A stretch of DNA of 64,000 nucleotides. Source: Mikania micrantha. Taxonomy: Eukaryota > Streptophyta > Magnoliopsida > Asterales > Asteraceae. The notes below the pieces were generated by a model that saw only the letters and a program-made list of their open reading frames with translations, searched no databases and was not told where the DNA came from. Positions 20,003 to 32,900 of this stretch are shown piece by piece; positions within the stretch are counted from its first letter, which is position 1, and each line of letters begins with the position of its first letter. The translations under genes were made by a program, and so were the position numbers. The stretch spans positions 2,976,001 through 3,040,000 of the forward strand of contig CM018694.1 in the NCBI GenBank assembly GCA_009363875.1, read 5' to 3'.

Positions 20003-22140
20003 TGTCACACCCCCACCCCTCGTCACCTCGTGTATCGTCTGACGTCACCGAACCGGTTGCGGAAGCATAGTGGTGATGTCTCCGAGGTGAGGGGTGACTT
20101 ACTTGAACCGATATCATAAGCACACAGATTAACTTAAGTAAACTCATTACAAGGATGTCGCAATCACAATTACATTGCATCTATATTTATTTAATTACAA
20201 TATTAATTATACAAGTGCAAATATCCCAAAAGTGCATCCTCACCGGCTATTACTGTTTACCTGCAAAAGATTTAAAATTTGAAACGTCAGCACAAAGCTG
20301 GTGAGATCGACAGTTCAATTTAAAACAATATGATATGATAAGCACGTTCTCAAAAGTTCAGTTCCGGATAACCATGGGACCCGTATCTAGTTCCTTTCGG
20401 ACGTCTAGTCTGTCTCAAGATATTACCCGTCGGTACATATCTTAGTGCCTCATTATCTTAATGTCTATCACACCATTAAGAAGTTCAGGAAACAGATAAC
20501 AAACATTCACACAAGGGGAGATGCAATCCTCCCAGCGAATGGGGTGTCAACCAATAGTACTATCAATGTTTTCTGTTCGGCCACACATGGGTTCACTAGA
20601 TACAGTTCAAAAATGAGGACTTTCAGTTCCATGATAGAGTTCTGTCTACAGGCAAAATCCCATGAAATCCCACAAAATCACATGAAATCACACAGATATC
20701 ATTGATGCATATCATATGTTCAGACAACAGTTGGCAGAGTTTCCCCGATGTTTATAAAAGATTAAAAATAAAAGGGGTTGTACGAAACTCACCTGATGAT
20801 ATAGGTGTAGCAGAGTATCACCAAACTGATAGTACAGAGATGATTCTGCATTTAGTTATATTTAATAAGTTATTTATGTTCTAGTTTACTGATTAGATCT
20901 TTCTGAACGTTCAATGTCAAAGACATTGCTTAGTAAATCATCAACTCGATACTAATTATGTAATTAATTAATTTAATGTTATATCATACAATGTATGATA
21001 ATGTAGGAACCTACATTGCATTAGATTCCTAACACAAAGTTGATGACACACTGGATTAATCAGAATAATCTCAGATTAATCAAATAGATAATGTTGTTGA
21101 TTATAATACTGTAACAGTTTCTAGATAATTTAATGGCTTAGGAATGATAAATCCTTGTTGTTGATTACCCAAATATCATGAAATATCACAATGTAGCATC
21201 AGAATAGGTGAAATAACCAGATTTAACATACTAATCTGACTGTTATCACAAACATCAGATAATCATTCCGATGAGTATGTTAATGATCGTGATTAGTTTG
21301 AAACACTTGGATTTAACCTTGCATTTCAAGGATTAATCCAACTAATCACCTACATTGTTATAATCAAATGGATTAAACCATTATAATCATGGGTATGGTT
21401 TCATGCAAACCAAGCATTACAACGGATCAAAACAAGGATTTAACCGTTAAAACATCGTGTTCTTTGTTTATAATCAATCCTAGCCATCATCTAGGCAATA
21501 ATCAACAATCCTAACTATGTCATTACGTTCAAAATCAAGATCTAATCAATCAAAATCAAACTAGAAGGTTTAAACGGATCGTTACCTAATATGACGGATA
21601 TCTGGCTTCAAAACAACGATCAGAACCTGTAAACACGTTCACGGGTGCGATTGATGGAGTCTGGCAGCTTCAGAAAAGAGTTTAGATGATGGAAATGGTT
21701 GTTTCTTTATCTGGTGGGTCGAGTTTACGCAAGAAGAAGAAAATAACTTCTTCTGCATGAAATCTGATGAAGTAGATCAGATTTCTCCACCGCCATACTC
21801 GTCGCGTACCGCGACCAAAAGCCAAAAGGGGCTTCGCGTACCGCGGAGAAATCCGGAGGAATCTTAGATATTTTGCAATCATCGCGTACCGCGGAGGATT
21901 CTCGACCCCTCCATCGCGTACCGCGATGAGTCCAGTCGACCAACACTTAGTGATTTTTCTTCGTTTTTCGATTCCGGGCAGTCCAGGACTCCGTTTTGTG
22001 CACGGTTTTCGCCCACTTTCATCATTTCTCGCCTACTATCAATCTGTAACAATTACAAGTATTAAAACAAAGTGGATTTCTAGAACGATCAAATGTGTTC
22101 ACATCATTGATGACGTAAATTCTTGTTTGCAACTGTCACA
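20003..22140 (-). mobile_element. solo LTR (gypsy family of element 3), reverse orientation
   Basis: 2,138 bp, bounded by TGTCACACCC and CAACTGTCACA and flanked by a perfect 5-bp duplication ATTCA (19998-20002 and 22141-22145). Read on the reverse strand it matches, with divergence, the 5' LTR at 55038-57175, which is also 2,138 bp; shared stretches surround GGTAATCAACAACAAGG, GAATCATTCC and the ends. A solo LTR arises when recombination between two LTRs removes the rest of an element. It carries four copies of CGCGTACCGCG (21803-21925). It postdates the host gypsy element 1. Confidence 0.9.
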
Positions 22141-22145
22141 ATTCA

Positions 22146-25100
22146 TACTACACATATAGGCATGACTTAAGTAAAAACATTCTAGGATTGTTGTATTGGT
22201 AGCATCTCGATAACATGTAAACATGTTCACGTGTACTCATCCGGTGAGGATCAGCGTATTCACACATCCACCATCGTCGTCAGCAGAGACACCATCACCC
22301 ATCGAGGTGTCTAGCGATACCATGGAGGATGTCACGGTGTCTGACGATAAAGACATCGAAGAGAATTACGGGTCCAATCTAGGGGAGCTACCAAGGAGTC
22401 TAGGTGAGAACGGTGCATGCAAGGTTTCTACGAGGAACAACATTATCAAAGCTAAAGGGACTCTACCATACACAGTCCTCTATGAACACTCTTTTTAGAT
22501 GAGACGGAGGACTACTCTTCCAGTTCTCGGACTAGATTCCTTAGCACCATCCAACTCACATGAATACTTTCTTTATCACTCATTCTAAATAACCCTTAGC
22601 CTGTAACACATGGTTATTGGGTGGACTCTTGATGTCCTTTATTAAGGATATCATCTGAACTTGGAAATACTTACTAGCTGGAGATTGGAGAAACCAAAAT
22701 GATTATGTATGATAAATTGACGATTACGGGTGGCCAACGTAATGGTGAATTTACAAGTACATATGAATTTTGGCAAAACCTATTGTTCATACTAGAAAGA
22801 AAAATTGACCCACAAAGAACAAATATATTATAGATATCAAAAACACCAACCATACGAAGAATCGTATCTCTATTTATCACTAACAATCCAAGAATTTGAA
22901 CTCACATTTTTCTCTCCGTTTATCTGGTCGGCGTATGTTTATAGAACCTGATGCAAACTTTTCATTTCACTTGGGTACTCGTGGTCATATATTGAGTAGA
23001 TGACTCCATATGAAGGGTAATGCATACCCTGACCACACCCACCTACCAAGAAAACGATCTATCGATTCCAAAGGACTATGCATAAAATGAAGGATTGAAT
23101 TGACTCAATGAGCATTTCCTCATTTGAAACTAAAGATGGAAAAACTTCGTCTACTATGTCGACCATTCATTTAGAACAAGTTCTAAATTACTTACATCTT
23201 TAAGACAACATAGGTTGATGAGAAAAATTGGCTTTGCCACATAGACCTCCATTTGATCTTAACCAATAGATATTTTGATCATAGTTATTGATTATTTGAA
23301 AATATCCATCATTTCGCCCTCATACAGAAATCCTAGTAAGCCTAAGACTCTTGTCACAACTTTGTCTAGAAGACTATCTTGAAAAAAAAAACCTAAGTCA
23401 ATAAGTATTATCATCTAGGTGAACCCTTTAATTGATAGTAAACACTTATTTTTCAAATCATTCCTTATACCTATGTCAATAACAGACAGTTACTTTGAGT
23501 ATGATCATCTCCATAGAACTGCAAAATCAGATTTCATCTTCTGATGCACAAAGTCTCATCAATGCATCCTAGGTGAAAATACTTCAGCTGCTTACTCTTC
23601 CACAATGAGTTATCAACACTCGTAAAATGGTGCGGTGATTTCTATAATAATTTGCATTTCAACTGTGAACTATGTAAACACATAACCTGATGTGTCTGTT
23701 AACAAAACTCTCCTGAACAAATACCAAAGAAAGATGTCAACACAAACTTCAGACAGTTAAACAAACACATACTCTAATGTACATGTAAGGATCATAATTA
23801 CCATTGTACTTTATCCCTGCCATGTTATGGACTCTAACCCATGGATTCCTACATATAACGAAAGGTTAACATCATTGTGGTTCTATGTAGAACTATCACA
23901 TATATATTGATCAAAGCCAATACTCATATGAGGATTACCCTAAATGAAACTAAATCCTTTGAAAAGGTGATTCAACCATAAATCTATTACTCTTTAATAC
24001 TCTCTTCATTCTTCTTCAAGATTTCTTAACCCAACTTGCTCCTTGTCATTACTCATATGACAGATGATAGAGTACCAACGTTTGACACATAAAACTAGTC
24101 ACCTAGCCATCAACCAGAGTTTATTGCCTAAGAGTTTATTGCCTAAGATCTTAGCATTCTTCATAGTGAATCTGTTTCCTAGATTATTGATATTAAAGTT
24201 CCATACCCACGACTGTTACAGTATACCAAACAACTAAATTCAACCTCCTTTGACAAAAGCTTTAGGATTTTTAGATATCTACATTTGGTTTGTTGTAACA
24301 CCACAATTATTTATGGTGAATGATCAATTCACCTTTTTTAATAGTGCGATGGATTAGCTGTGGTACACCTTACACATAAATCCTAACGAAACCTCGAATG
24401 TGAGAACTAGAGCTTGATCGGGAACTCACCTAAGCCTAGAAACCACATTCACTTCTACCTTGCATCTTGTAAAGAATTTGGCCATCCCTTAGAAAATTTC
24501 TAGACACCTTGTCTACTCCTTATGCGTCATACAGTGAAATTAGAATACAAACTTACTTTCTAAGCTGCTAAATTATTTTGTCACAACTAGATTTGATCCT
24601 AAGCTAAATTCGTAGAATGCCCAACTACTGTCTTACTTAACAGAGACTCGTATCCTAATTGAGCTACATACTTATCGAAAGATATAAACTTTATGCAGTG
24701 GAAGCTAAGTCCTTAGCTTTTGAAGAATAACTCTTTGAAAAAATTGGAAATTGTACACCGACAGCTCAATTTGGAGCTTGAGAAGAACAAAATACTTAAA
24801 GAAAGTCTCCGAAGGCCAAAATACTTAGACTTCAAGAAGAGAGCCTTAGAAGAACAATGTGAGCTTCTAAATAAACCCCACTATCCAAACTTTGATGAAT
24901 TTTCAAAGATTTAATTCCACTAGCTGAAATATCTCGAACTTCAGTCTAGATAGCTTAACCATTCAATCCGTTAACTTTGAAAGGGTTAAGTCCTTCGAAA
25001 GAGTAACGAACTACTCTTCCTAACATGCAACTTTCTCCACATGGAACATCACCTATACCTCGAAAAACTTGAACGTTGACTCTTGATCTCTACTATACCT

Positions 25101-26084
25101 TCCAAAGAATTAACTAAAGCACCATGTGAAATCCTTCACGGAATGTCATCACAAGCGACTATGTTATTTCTTCTCTTGTAGATGGTGTTTCATACAAGTC
25201 GATGCCCTTCCGTATACCTTATAAAAAGGAAACAAAATATCACCTTGATATTGTAGACAAACGTTATTATGTACAAAATTTCCATTAAACTCGAATAGGG
25301 ATGAGTAAGTTGATCTTTAACAGATTATCTCACAGAATCCTATTTCAACTATGCTTGGAAAAAATCTCACAAATTACAAATAATACCTATGATGCCCTAC
25401 ACTAGGAGATTTGATGCTTGTGCTTCTCACTAGCTAGTTGTTCTCTAGTAGCTAGATAGCGTCTTTTCATCCTACTCTCACTCAAGAACAAGCACTTTGT
25501 GACATGTCAATTATTAAAACGTAATATACCAGCTCAGATTTTGTTATGAACACCAACCATGACGTGCATCGACATAAGAAAATCACATTCTAATCTTTGT
25601 CATTGATTATTGGTACTAACAATAATCAGCTTTAATGACACTTCTTTTGAGCTCTAATGAGTGAACTATTCAGGTAATGATTAAAACTTGGCACAAATAC
25701 AAGGTTAACTCATACTAACATTCTATCGTTGTTTTGGGTGAACAAGAAAATGCTAGAAAAAAAAAATATATATATACTCCCTAGACAAGGTTGAAGATTA
25801 GAGAATCTGAACCACACTCAAAAGGGGAATTCCACACTAGCCATGAACAAGTTCACTAGATACAAGAATTTTCTATCTATCACATCGAACTATGTTTGAA
25901 ACTTACACCTAGCCTAGTTACTTGTACTTGAACTAACGTCACTCTTAGAAATTGTTAGTACTGAGATGGTGTGTTCATAACCTCTTGAACAACTCGATAT
26001 TCAGATACTAAAATGATACATTATGATCATCACATATCATTCTAACTTAATCTACTTCTCGATTAATATTTCTACCCTTTCTAC
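22146..26084. other. non-coding interior of gypsy element 1
   Basis: No gag, protease, RT or RNase H could be recognised on either strand. Short open frames exist (22223-22498, acidic, with MEDVTVSDDKDIEENYGS; 24720-24914, charged, helical-looking), but neither resembles a known retroelement domain. The sequence is not repetitive at a scale I can see. It may be very old pol sequence or unrelated filler, as in large retrotransposon derivatives. Confidence 0.5.
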
Positions 26085-26690
26085 TTTGAAGCTTATATGA
26101 TGGGCAGTGCCAATCTCCTGTATATTGGACAGAGGTTAGTTGGAGCCAACAACCAACTCACTGTTCCAGAACTCATTCATTAAACATTTGATAAAATCTT
26201 CAACATATTACAGGCTACACGTGATCATTAGAAACGTGATGCTCATGAGAGACGTAAGCCTAGGGAATTTCAAGTGGGAGAAAAGGTCATGTTAAAAGTC
26301 TCTCAATGGAAAGAAATCGTTATATTTGGAAAACACAGAAAGCTAGGCCCATGATACATTGAACCCTTTGAAATCCTAGCAAGGATTGATCTTGTGGCTT
26401 ACCGACTCAAACTACCTCCTGAACTCAGTGAAGTTCACAACACATTCCTCGCTCCAAAACTGAAAAAGTGTTTATCTTAAGAAACACTCGTTATACCCTT
26501 AGATGAAATTCAAATCGATAACAAACTCCACTTTATAGAAGGACCGGTACAAATCATGGATCGAGAAGTAAAAATATTGAAACAAAGTCGCATCCCTATG
26601 GTAAAGGTTCGATGAAACTCTTGGTGAGGACCAGAATTTACTTGGGAACGCGAAGATCAAATGAAACTCAAGTAGCCCCAATTATTCGAG
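26085..26690 (+). pseudogene. gypsy integrase C-terminus and chromodomain-like tail
   Basis: One mostly open frame reads REFQVGEKVMLKVSQWK, GPYIEPFEIL-like, VAYRLKLPPELSEVHNTF, PLDEIQIDNKLHFIE and EIMDREVK-like blocks, then GPEFTWEREDQMKLK. This matches the integrase C-terminal domain plus the chromodomain-type tail of plant chromoviruses. At least five stop codons are present. It ends about 60 bp before the 3' LTR, in the expected position. Confidence 0.85.
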
Positions 26691-26744
26691 ACAAATTCAA
26701 TGTCGGGAAACACAAATTGGATTTCGGGACGAAATTCTTCTAAC

Positions 26745-26753
26745 GGGGAGAGA
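26745..26753 (+). other. polypurine tract of gypsy element 1
   Basis: GGGGAGAGA, one base before the TGTGACATCC start of the 3' LTR. It is the expected plus-strand primer for reverse transcription. Confidence 0.8.
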
Positions 26754-26754
26754 C

Positions 26755-26852
26755 TGTGACATCCATAAATTTTTCAGGTTTTAATCTCGACCGAAGCTTT
26801 AAATTTATGTAGATATGTTAGACTCATTTACAATCAACGAAATCCAACAAGT

Positions 26853-26886
<34 letters not shown>

Positions 26887-29473
26887 ATTATATAATAATG
26901 TTATATATTTAGTTTAAGTTAATTGGTTCACAATCCAATCTCAAAACTTAAAACATCGATGTTATAATTTAAATTTTTGTTGTTTAATATCACAAATATT
27001 GGGTCTTAAAAACATAGTCGAATGAATATATATATCTATTTTAGAAACCCGATTATACTCCTATGCACAACCTTTATATTTTCATTTAACTAACTCTCAC
27101 ATATCATCATCCAAAAATCAAAACAAAAGTACCTGTATGTAAGGGTATAGATGTGTATATATATACACATTTTATGATGGCAATTTAAACCAAATAAAGA
27201 AAACAAATCTTTCTTTTCTTTTTAGAAATAGTCGACAGTACAAACAAATTAATAAATAAAAAAAACAAATAAAATGACAATATGAAGAAAATCTTCATGA
27301 CACATCTTTCTTTTGTACGACAAATAAACATTCACGCCATCACAAAAAAAAAAAAATAAATAAAGGTGATGACAATCAATCTACAAACCACTCCCCCATT
27401 CTTCCGTCAACACCAACCAACCAGTACACCATACTCAAGACTAAGATTATATCAGTACTCAATCTTATCCATACTTGTATATTTAATTAAGAAGCCATAA
27501 CCCAAAATCATTATAAAAGGGAGACTAGGAGGTTTCCAAGACCCACTTCAAACTCAATCTCACCACCTAAACCTATCAAACTCTGTTTATTCCCCATCCT
27601 CTACACTCGAACAACCCTTTGGCTGTCAAAACCAAGATACATCACCACCCAGGAGTCACCCTCATCACCCATCTCCTCTCTACTCTTGTTATGATAACTG
27701 GAACGAAGCCACACCGTTGACACTCATCATACCACCGTCACTCAGTTGCCACATAATCACGTCAACAGCAAATGCGAAAAGCTAACTTCTTACATCCTTC
27801 TCCTTGCTTGCTAAGGTGAAACACACTCTCAAACGTTTAGTTTAAAATTTTATATACACAGAAACAACATTCTGGTTTTGGGACAGAATCTATCTTAATT
27901 TCAAGAGACTATAACTTGATCGTAACAACTTAAAACGAAGCTAAATCAAACTCTATGATTACGCTCGTAGAGTTAACTTTCCAATGACTACTTATACATT
28001 TTCTAACTCAACCAAATGATATACGAAACAACATATACAAAATCAGTGCGCAAATTCGGACCTTCTGACTTGGATGGCTGTTTTGGCCAATTTCTAAGCC
28101 AAATCACAAAAACTTTTCTAAACGAAAGTTGTTAGGAACATATTAAAATGCGTAACTGTGAAATCTCATAATTTTTGAAAAACGTTTGCTATTTAAAAAG
28201 TTCACCCCAAAATGAGAAACATAATCTGTCTAAAAACGAAAATTATAAAAATGACATATCTTTTTTTTATATATTTGTCAAGAAAATAAAATATTAACTC
28301 ATATAAATACACACACACATATATATAGATATAGCTATTTTAAATGATTATTATTGAATTACAATATTGCAAATCTTTGGATATTGATAAACAAAAATGG
28401 ATATTCTTCAAAAATACTCTGTTATCATGTCGTAATTTTCGAAAATAATAAATTATATTTTTTTTGAGATAATAACTAGTTTTGCAAGTGTGAGACATGT
28501 TTTACTACGACAAATCTGGCAACATAAAAATACAAAGAATATATAACAAGAACACAAAACAATACCAAATCTTATAAGTTCACACAATCAACATGAATCT
28601 CGAATGTTGTAGGAACCGGCTAGTGATTACAACACAAGACAACATTCACACTCTCAGGATCAGGGATCCACCTTTACAGTGAGTTTCACGGCCCCTATTT
28701 TTATAATGTTTTACTAACTCACAGGGGGAGAAATCATGCTTGTAACCGTTTCATTGACACAAGTGGTTTTGGTTCAACACGTTATTACATGAGTTACTTT
28801 TATCGCTTTAAGTCCCCTATTCTATAACCGTTAATTGTGGGTGAACGTGAATTATTGGGAATAGTACTATTCGGGAGTGACAAACCCCACCCGTAGTTAG
28901 TAGCGCTAACTTTGATTGTAGGTCAGATCGGGTGCACAATATTCATCTCAATACAATGTTTTGCGATAGAACATTGGGATGGGGCAATTCAATCATGCCG
29001 AGTTCGGTTATGGGAGCTCATGGTAATAATTGATATACACAACTCATGATATTGTTTTTGAGAACAATAGTCACATTTTGAAACCTTGTGGTCGAATGAA
29101 ACAACTCAATTTTTACGTGTCTAAACCTGTGAACTCACCAGCTTTATGCTGACTGTTTTTAGCATGTATTTCTCAGATAATTGAAGCAAGCATTGGGACA
29201 TATTTTGGGAATGATTAGCTTCAAGTCACAACACATTCAAATGCATATTTTTGGGATTTTCCTTGCATAGCCTATTGACTTAGGCCATGTTTGTAAAATC
29301 TTACGCATCATATTTTGGAATTTTAGAAGTTTTGTTAGTTATGTTTGGATGATTGTAAGTTAAGACATCATGTAAACCTTTATTATCGATGCATATAGAA
29401 GTCGTTCAATGTAAACAATGACTGTGAAATCATGACCGTCGCACCTCGCGTGTTCCGCCTTGGCGGGGTGTGA
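26755..29473 (+). repeat. 3' LTR of gypsy element 1
   Basis: About 2,719 bp, nearly identical to 17209-19916. It has a longer TA microsatellite (26859-26882) and lacks the last two bases (ends GGGGTGTGA, not GGGGTGTGACA), pointing to loss or recombination at the right border. Confidence 0.92.
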
Positions 29474-29765
29474 TCTTAATGTGTTGTATATGTCATATTT
29501 TAAACGAAATAAATCTTAATGTGTGTATACTAATGTGTTTTCTTTCCTAAACTGTTAAGAATCATTTCATGAATAATATAAATGTTAAGAACCCAATCTA
29601 TTTGATATATATCCACATCTGATACACATACACATACATAGATGCTTGATCACCTGGTCTGCTCTTGGTAAAGTAAATACATATCCAGCTATTATTCCAT
29701 TTTTCACTTTAGTGATTTAAGTTTTTTGTTGCTATTTACATGTATTAATGCTGGTCAATGCAGCT
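29474..29765. other. AT-rich flank, nothing recognised
   Basis: Non-coding DNA between the gypsy 3' LTR and a LINE/SINE-like tail. It has two TCTTAATGTGT(G)TAT repeats near 29474 and 29513. Confidence 0.4.
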
Positions 29766-29894
29766 ATACAACAACAACAAGCGTACCCGGTAAAATCCCA
29801 CTTAGAGTGGGTGGGGGGGGGGGGAAGATAAAGACACACCTTACATCTATCTACAAGTAGAATAGAGAGGCTGCTTCGGTAGAGTCCCCCGGCT
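29766..29894 (-). mobile_element. LINE/SINE-type 3' tail, reverse orientation
   Basis: Read in reverse it has the widespread plant tail: AGCCGGGGGACTCTACCG, AGCAGCCTCTCTATTC, a GTAAGGTGTGTCTTT-type block, then CCACTCTAAGTGGGATTTTA ending in GTTGTTGTTG. A run of 11 Gs interrupts it near 29812-29823. It is the same tail type as at 820-888 and in each tandem unit to the right. Confidence 0.65.
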
Positions 29895-29974
29895 AAAAAA
29901 AACTGTTTTTTTACCCAACATGCAACCACAACCAGAAGCCTGAAGTACAAAGTACAAAGTATAACGTAAAAACA

Positions 29975-32900
29975 TGAAAACACCAAGGAGTGAATTAACA
30001 TGAATAACAAGATTATGTACCACATTTCATTTTGGGCTGATGATCCATATTTGTGAAAATTTACCCAGTATATTCCCACTATTCAGTAGGGTCTCGGGGG
30101 AAGGATGAACACAAACCTTACCCCTATCCCGGTTGGGATAGAGAGGCTACTTCGAAGGAGTCCCCGACTCAAAATTATCCCAACGCTTTTAACGTTATTT
30201 TCACAAAATAAGTAAAATAACGTAGTCCAATTTTACTTTTTCCCCCTAAGGGCTCACACGTATGTACATTATATATGTGCACCGCAAATGGAGCGTATAA
30301 CTAGAATACATATAACCAATTAATCTAATTAAAGGTAAGTATGCTTGTGTCTTTGTGTATGTCTGTATCTTTGCTTATGTATGTATGTAGGCCTGTGTAT
30401 GTATGATCTAATTTACATGTTTGTACCTTTATTAGATTTCCGCTAATACTATGGGGATGAGGCATGGGGTAGAGAATGGGTGGAAGAGACTTTTTTTATG
30501 ATTTTTTGGGAAAGTGTGTGTAATCTTGCCAAAGCTTAATAAACTGTTCATGCCACAACCTGATGACATTTCAATTTTTGACAGACCTTAAAGATATAGC
30601 CATTAATATGCCTTTTATGAAGGTTTATAAATCTGATTATGTAGTTTAACTGTTAAGCATATGAATACTTTAATTAATTAAGAACCTGATGGCATTTCAA
30701 TTTGTGACTCTTGCATTATGTAAGTCATTTTAATATGATTATGCATGTATGTGTATGTCTGTTTGAAAAATAATAGTCCTCACTTTGTATTACAAAGTTT
30801 GGTCAATTATATATGGCCTTTCAAACATCTTAATGTTTACAAAATTTTACAGTAGGCCATTATATATACATTTTTATTAAACTGGGATTATGAATGTAAT
30901 ATTATAATTAAAACACAAAGGAGTGAATTAACATGACTAACAATATTATGTACCACATTTCATTTTGGCAGAATGATCCATATTTATGAAAATTTACCCA
31001 GTATATTCCCACTATTCAGTAGGGTGTAGGGGGAAGGATGAACACAAACCTTATCCCTATCCCAGTTGGGATAGAAAGGCTGCTCCGAAGGAGTATCTAA
31101 CTCAAAATTATCTCAACGCTTTTAACGTTATTTTCACAAAATAAGTAAAATAACGTAGTCTAATTTTACTTTTTCCACTTATGGTCCCACACGTATGTAC
31201 ATTATATATGTGCACCGCAAATGGAGCGTATAACTATAATCCATATAACCAATTAATCTAATTAAAGGTAAGTATGTTTATGTCTTTGTGTATGTGTGTA
31301 TCTTTGCCTATGTATGTATGCATGTCTGTGTGTGTACGATTTAATTTACATGTGTGTACCTTTATTAGATTTCCGCTAATACTATGAGTATGAGGCATGG
31401 GGTAAAGAATGGGTGGAAGAGACATTTTTTGTGATTTTTTGGGAAAGTGTGTGTAATCTTGCCAAAGCTTAATAAACTATTCATGCCACAACCTGATGAC
31501 AATTCAATTTGTGACAGACCTTAAATATATAACCACTAATATGCCTTTTATGAAGGTTTATAAATCTGATTATGTAGTTTAACTGTTAAGCATCCGAATA
31601 CTTTAATTGTTTAAGAACCTGATGGCATTTCAATTTGTGACTCTTGCATATTGTAAGTCATTTTAATCTGATTATGCATGTTTGTGTATGTCTGTTTGTA
31701 AAATAATACTCCTCACTTTCTATTACAAAGTTAGGTCAATTATATATGGCCTTTCAAACATCTTAATGTTTACAAAATTTTATAGTAGGCCATTAATTGT
31801 ACATTTTCATTAAACTGGGAGTGTGAATGCAATATTATAATTAAAACACAAAGGAGTGAATTAACATGAATAACAATATTATGTACCACATTTCATTTGG
31901 GGCTGAATGATCCATATTTGTGAAAATTTACCCAGTAAATTCCCACTATTCAGTAGGGTCTCCGAGGAAGGATGAACACAAACCTTACCCCTATCCCAGT
32001 TTGGATAGAGAGGCTGCTTCGAAGGAGTCCCCGACTCAAAATTATCCTAACGCTTTTAATGTTATTTTCACAAAATAAGTAAAATAACGTAGCCCAATTT
32101 CACTTTTTCCCCCTAAGGGCCCACACGTATGTACATTATATATGTGCACCGCAAATGGAGCGTATAACTAGTATCCATATAACCAATTAATGAAATTAAA
32201 GGTAAGTATGTTTATGTCTTTGTGTATGTGTGTATCTTTGCCTATGTATGTATGCAGGTCTGTGTATGTATGATCTAATTTACATGTGTGTACCTTTATT
32301 AGATTTTCGCTAATACTATGGGGATGAGGCATGGGGTAGAGAATGGGTGGAAGAGACTTTTTTTGTGAGTTTTTGGGAAAGAGTGTGTAATCTTGCCAAA
32401 GCTTAATAAACTGTTCTTTCCACAACCTGATGACATTTCAATTTGTGACAGACCTTAAAGATATAGCAACTAATATGCCTTTTATAAAGGTTTATAAATC
32501 TGATTATGTAGTTTAACTGTTAAGCATCTGAATACTTTAATTGTTTAAGAACCTGATGGCATTTCAATTTGTGATTCTTGTGTATTGTAAGTCATTTTAA
32601 TTTGATTATGCATGTATGTGTATGTCAGTTTGTAAAATAATAGTCCTCACTTTCTATTACAAAGTTAGGTCAATTATATATGGCCTTTCAAACATCATTA
32701 TGTTTACAAAATATTATAGTAGGCCATTAATTGTACATTTTCATTAAACTGGGAGTGTGAATGTAATATTATAATTAAAACACAATGGAGTGAATTAACA
32801 TGAATAACAATATTATGTACCGCATTTCATTTCGGGCTGAATGATCCATATTTGTGAAAATTTACCCAGTATATTCCCACTATTCTGTAGGGTCTCGGGG

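Larger units (their letters stand above)
17209..29473 (+). mobile_element. Ty3/gypsy element 1, recent insertion with dead coding region
   Basis: Complete outline: 5' LTR 17209-19916, primer site 19920-19931, internal region, purine tract 26745-26753, 3' LTR 26755-29473. The LTRs start TGTGACATCC and are nearly identical (about ten substitutions and short indels seen by eye in 2.7 kb). The only recognisable protein is a broken integrase C-terminus (26085-26690). A solo LTR of another family (20003-22140) interrupts the leader. Identical LTRs with ruined genes suggest a non-autonomous element moved by proteins of a relative. No 5-bp target duplication is found: the 5' flank is ATGTA, the 3' flank TCTTA, and the 3' LTR lacks the terminal CA. 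Confidence 0.9.

Noticed and set aside
17209..29473. Segmental duplication of a 2.7-kb gene region
   Set aside because: Adjacent primer-binding site and purine tract, and TG start, show the copies are LTRs.
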